From: a virus
Virus record (IMG/VR): IMGVR_UViG_3300025769_000800
Location: 1-24,712 of that record
Length of the DNA: 24,712 nt
Reading direction: 5' to 3' (one strand)
Shown: positions 22,695 through 24,712 of the stretch, in pieces
How the letters are laid out: each line of letters begins with the position of its first letter
How positions within the stretch are numbered: position 1 is the first letter of the stretch
Position numbers and translations under genes: made by a program
Notes under the pieces: generated by a model
Database searches by the model: none
What the model was told of the DNA's origin: nothing
What the model saw: only the letters and a program-made list of their open reading frames with translations

Positions 22695-23966
22695 TCAATA
22701 TCCACTTATAACATCTAAAGGTTCGTAATCATCTTCGTAGTCATCAAAGTACACTGCTGCATTAGCTATGTGTGCTATCAAACTAAGTGAATCAATCATA
22801 TCATCATGGACACCAGTGGTAGGAAAGTTTAACAACTCGTCCTTAAACATTGGAACCCAATCACCATCACACAACTCTATCTGCTTGTGTTCAAACCTAC
22901 CTTGTAAAGCACCAACTACTCTATCTACTTTACTCTTGTTGCCTATGCGTATCTCTTCTATCCTGGGATACACGTTTTGTTTTAGCATCATCTCTGTAAG
23001 ATACGGCATCAATGCTCGCATCAAAGAACCTTTTTCTATTCCAATTACTTGTATGTCGTATAATTGGACATGCCTTAGGATTCTCTCGCATACCTCTTTA
23101 ATATCCCACCTTCCTGCATCAACCTTATCAACCCACCATTTATTGTCATCGCCTACTTTGACAATGGCTATTGATGTCTGGTCTAGATACTTCTTTTTAT
23201 TACTTGCTTGAGCAGATACGTTTTCAAAACCTGCAAGGTCAACCCCCATATAGTAAGTTCCATGCTCAGGTTCTTCGTCCTTATCTTTTATTAACACCCA
23301 GTCATCTTTAAATATATCTGACTGTGGTGCTTCAAAACTAGCCATGAACTCCTGCCTAAATGCAAACGTAGACATTGTGTTCTTAGCTACTTCAATTTCT
23401 TCCTTGTCTAACAATGGATTATCAAAAGAAGTAAAGTGCCAACTCTTCCAATCCTTTGCTTCTGGTCTTTCACTTTGTCCTAACTTATAGATATCATAGA
23501 AGTGGTTACGTCCCTTCGGTGTTCCTATAAAAACAGCGTGACCTTTCAAGTCAGCTAGTGCTGGTCTAAGAATCTGCTCAAACACAGTGGGCTTAATATC
23601 TGCGTACTCATCTAGTACAACAAACTTTAAAGCCACACCACGCATCGTCTCTGGTCTGTCAGCACCCTTAAGTGATATGACAGAACCATTAACCAGTGTG
23701 ATCTGCATGTTGTTTACATGGCTATTAGTAACTACTGGGTGTGCTAACTCCAATAGTTGTTGCCACATAATGTCCCTAGCCTGTTGCTGCGTAGGGGCTA
23801 CATACCACACATGACCCTTCTTAGCTTCGAGTGCAGAAACTATTAGTCTCCACGCTGCTAGCCTACTCTTACCTGTCCTTCGTCCTGCTGCTATGACCTT
23901 GAACCTAGCCTCGTCAGTCCAAACCTCCTGTTGCCAGGGTAGAAGTTTAATCTTCAGATCGGACAT
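22695..23966 (-). CDS. terL: Terminase large subunit (ATPase-nuclease packaging motor)
   Basis: 423 aa. The ATPase domain has Walker A AGRRTGKS (27-34), Walker B FVVLDE (115-120) and a coupling-motif segment FIGTPKG (146-152). The nuclease domain has MGVDLAG with D243, IGIEKGS with E311, and a final HDDMIDSLS with D388/D392, the RuvC-like acidic set. It hydrolyses ATP to pump DNA and cuts genome concatemers. At 423 aa it is compact but has both domains. The start lies 20 bp inside terS, in another frame. Very secure. Confidence 0.97.
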   Translation of the reverse strand: MSDLKIKLLPWQQEVWTDEARFKVIAAGRRTGKSRLAAWRLIVSALEAKKGHVWYVAPTQQQARDIMWQQLLELAHPVVTNSHVNNMQITLVNGSVISLKGADRPETMRGVALKFVVLDEYADIKPTVFEQILRPALADLKGHAVFIGTPKGRNHFYDIYKLGQSERPEAKDWKSWHFTSFDNPLLDKEEIEVAKNTMSTFAFRQEFMASFEAPQSDIFKDDWVLIKDKDEEPEHGTYYMGVDLAGFENVSAQASNKKKYLDQTSIAIVKVGDDNKWWVDKVDAGRWDIKEVCERILRHVQLYDIQVIGIEKGSLMRALMPYLTEMMLKQNVYPRIEEIRIGNKSKVDRVVGALQGRFEHKQIELCDGDWVPMFKDELLNFPTTGVHDDMIDSLSLIAHIANAAVYFDDYEDDYEPLDVISGY

Positions 23967-24363
23967 CTATGGTCTCGTATTCAACATCTTGATAATCTTG
24001 TTCCTCTTCCTCTGTTTGATCAACGATTGCCTTCGCATCCCCAACCATTGAAATCTGAATAGATACATTACCTCTTCTAGCATCCTTGTCCTTTTCAAAA
24101 TACGAGACTGGTAACATTCTGTCCATACACATCTTAAGACAAGCTATCTGATCCTTATCATCATCGTCCAGTGCTTTCTTTAAAACAGTATTTATCACTG
24201 TTTCACCACTGGTTGTTAGCAAACGAGCATAGAATTCTTTTATTCTAGCTGCTTCGCCTGGTGGTCTACCAACAACACCTCGGTTTTTCTTAGCCTCGAT
24301 GTCTGTTTTACGTGGACGACCCCTCTTTCTTTTTACAGGTGTTTCTTTTTCTTTAAGGGACAA
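23947..24363 (-). CDS. terS: Terminase small subunit, AT-hook type, TTG start
   Basis: 138 aa. The start is TTG at 24363, supported by AAGGAT seven bases ahead; no ATG gives a sensible start. The N-terminus carries an AT-hook-like KRGRPRK (13-19) and GRPPG (32-36), then a helical segment (EAARIKEFYARLLTTSGETVINTVLKKAL) and QIACLKMCMDRMLPVSYF, seen in phage small terminases. The C-terminus is acidic (EEEEQDYQDVEYE). It should recognise the packaging site and regulate TerL. It is the first gene after promoter P2. Function is assigned from motifs and the terL position. Confidence 0.82.
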   Translation of the reverse strand: MSLKEKETPVKRKRGRPRKTDIEAKKNRGVVGRPPGEAARIKEFYARLLTTSGETVINTVLKKALDDDDKDQIACLKMCMDRMLPVSYFEKDKDARRGNVSIQISMVGDAKAIVDQTEEEEQDYQDVEYETIDVRSED

Positions 24364-24388
24364 TCGTTTATCCTTAGTTATTTAAATA

Positions 24389-24453
24389 TACTATGTAGTT
24401 TAAGACGAAGGATAATAATTATAATTATAGTTTGGCTCTTAGTCTACATAGTA
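24389..24453 (-). repeat. Inverted repeat in the terS leader (5' mRNA hairpin or operator)
   Basis: Arms 24389-24405 and 24437-24453 (each 17 bp, 15 of 17 complementary, ten outermost perfect: TACTATGTAG/CTACATAGTA), loop 31 bp and AT-rich. The right arm begins at about the inferred transcript start from P2, so the mRNA 5' end could fold into a stem, ending about 26 nt before the terS TTG. Such 5' stems can protect mRNA or tune translation; a DNA-level operator is the alternative. Confidence 0.6.
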
Positions 24454-24460
24454 GAGACGT

Positions 24461-24489
24461 ATTATAGCATACTTTTAGACATTTGTCAA
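24461..24489 (-). promoter_or_regulatory. P2: consensus extended -10 sigma70 promoter for terS-terL-portal
   Basis: Exact TTGACA (24484-24489), 17-bp spacer, exact TATAAT (24461-24466), with TGC ahead of the -10 giving a TGn extension. The block around the -35 (AATAATACTTGACAAAT on the minus strand) matches the P1 counterpart at 16 of 17 positions. It is followed by the leader inverted repeat and the terS start. There is no Fur-like box here, unlike P1. Confidence 0.9.
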
Positions 24490-24506
24490 GTATTATTTGC
24501 ATTATA

Positions 24507-24559
24507 GGTACTACCCAGAGACTTTTTCGTATAATATGGGTATTACCCGGAGACTTTTT
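24507..24559. repeat. Two 21-bp tandem direct repeats, 32 bp apart, upstream of P2
   Basis: Copies at 24507-24527 and 24539-24559 are identical at 19 of 21 positions; each holds a small palindrome (GGTACTACC or GGTATTACC) followed by CCAGAGACTTTTT or CCGGAGACTTTTT. The 32-bp period is close to three helical turns, and the copies lie upstream of the P2 -35 on one DNA face. This looks like a pair of activator or regulator binding sites. An alternative is remnants of paired terminators reading on the plus strand. Confidence 0.6.
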
Positions 24560-24583
24560 TTGTAGGGAACACCTACTATTTAG

Positions 24584-24637
24584 TTCTAAATGTACACTAT
24601 CCAGATCAATACATAACTAATTGATTCTAAATGTACA
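24584..24637. repeat. Two copies of TTCTAAATGTACA, 41 bp apart
   Basis: Identical 13-mers at 24584-24596 and 24625-24637, each preceded by TTAG or TTGA and including the palindrome TGTACA. The 41-bp period is about four helical turns. They lie further upstream of the terS promoter than the 21-bp repeats and may be a second set of protein-binding sites. Confidence 0.5.
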
Positions 24638-24712
24638 TTTCTTCTATTATTTTTTATTAATTTACCTGATATATTAGTTATATTTACCTCTTTTTTGTAT
24701 CTGTTATGGCAC

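Larger units (their letters stand above)
24364..24712. other. Non-coding control region upstream of terS
   Basis: At least 349 bp without any credible gene on either strand, strongly AT-rich, running off the window. It contains P2, its leader hairpin and two kinds of direct repeat (described separately). From 24638 to the end only AT-rich sequence is seen, with no further signal I can support. The region may separate the late operon from a neighbouring module or genome end beyond the window. Confidence 0.7.

Noticed and set aside
22694-22705. GTG at 22705 as start of the 120-aa gene
   Set aside because: No ribosome site for it, and it overlaps terL. The ATG at 22693, one base past the stop, is better placed.
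24501-24506. Second TATAAT on the minus strand upstream of P2
   Set aside because: No acceptable -35 hexamer at 16-18 bp, and it lies immediately upstream of P2 within the control region. Treated as chance in AT-rich DNA.
24507-24560. 21-bp repeats as plus-strand rho-independent terminators (T-runs follow each)
   Set aside because: The only palindromes are GGTA-N-TACC with a one-base centre, too small to form an RNA hairpin, and no gene ends next to them in the window. Kept as repeats.
1-24712. tRNA genes, integrase/attachment sites, insertion sequences
   Set aside because: No cloverleaf-type sequence, recombinase motif or terminal inverted repeat with transposase was seen on either strand.

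Overview
This window looks like the late (virion) half of a short-tailed, T7-like marine phage genome, in an AT-rich, densely packed genome. The evidence is a complete minus-strand set of packaging, capsid, tail and ejection genes in phage order. At the left edge the layout meets one plus-strand metabolic gene, a B12-dependent (class II) ribonucleotide reductase. No integrase, repressor, tRNA, CRISPR or IS element is visible. The host is unknown. A marine Gram-negative is suggested by the spanin-like lipoprotein, the PqqA-like peptide of the 23-residue gamma/betaproteobacterial type, and a Fur-box-like operator.

Reading the minus strand from right to left, a control region (24364-24712) carries tandem 21-bp repeats, a consensus extended -10 sigma70 promoter (P2) and a leader hairpin. 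It precedes terS, terL, a small conserved gene and the portal. A second consensus promoter (P1, 20286-20314) overlaps the portal stop codon and is followed directly by a Fur-box-like palindrome (20257-20275). P1 drives a small helical protein, a zinc ribbon, the scaffold and the major capsid. A hairpin terminator follows the capsid gene, then a 23-codon gene matching PqqA, the precursor peptide of the redox cofactor PQQ. The adhesion block comes next: an S74 autocleaving tail fibre, a Gly-rich adhesin-like protein and a 128-aa conserved protein. A cluster of very small genes follows (basic, Cys-rich and single-membrane-span), including a holin candidate and a unimolecular-spanin candidate. The tail and ejection block then runs in T7 order: adaptor (gp11-like), nozzle (gp12-like), a collar-type fibre, and gp13-, gp14-, gp15- and gp16-like proteins. 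It ends with a coiled-coil protein, a GH108-type muramidase and a 52-aa membrane protein whose stop overlaps the reductase stop tail to tail.

Many genes are joined by TAATG or 4-bp stop/start overlaps, so translation is probably coupled. Six genes of 23-52 codons fill gaps that would otherwise look empty (1808-1966, 12377-12499, 12499-12597, 13542-13682, 14201-14323, 17782-17853). The most striking items are the orphan pqqA-like gene in the middle of the structural operon and the Fur-box-like site on the capsid promoter. Both suggest a phage that senses or alters host iron and redox-cofactor physiology. That link is inference.
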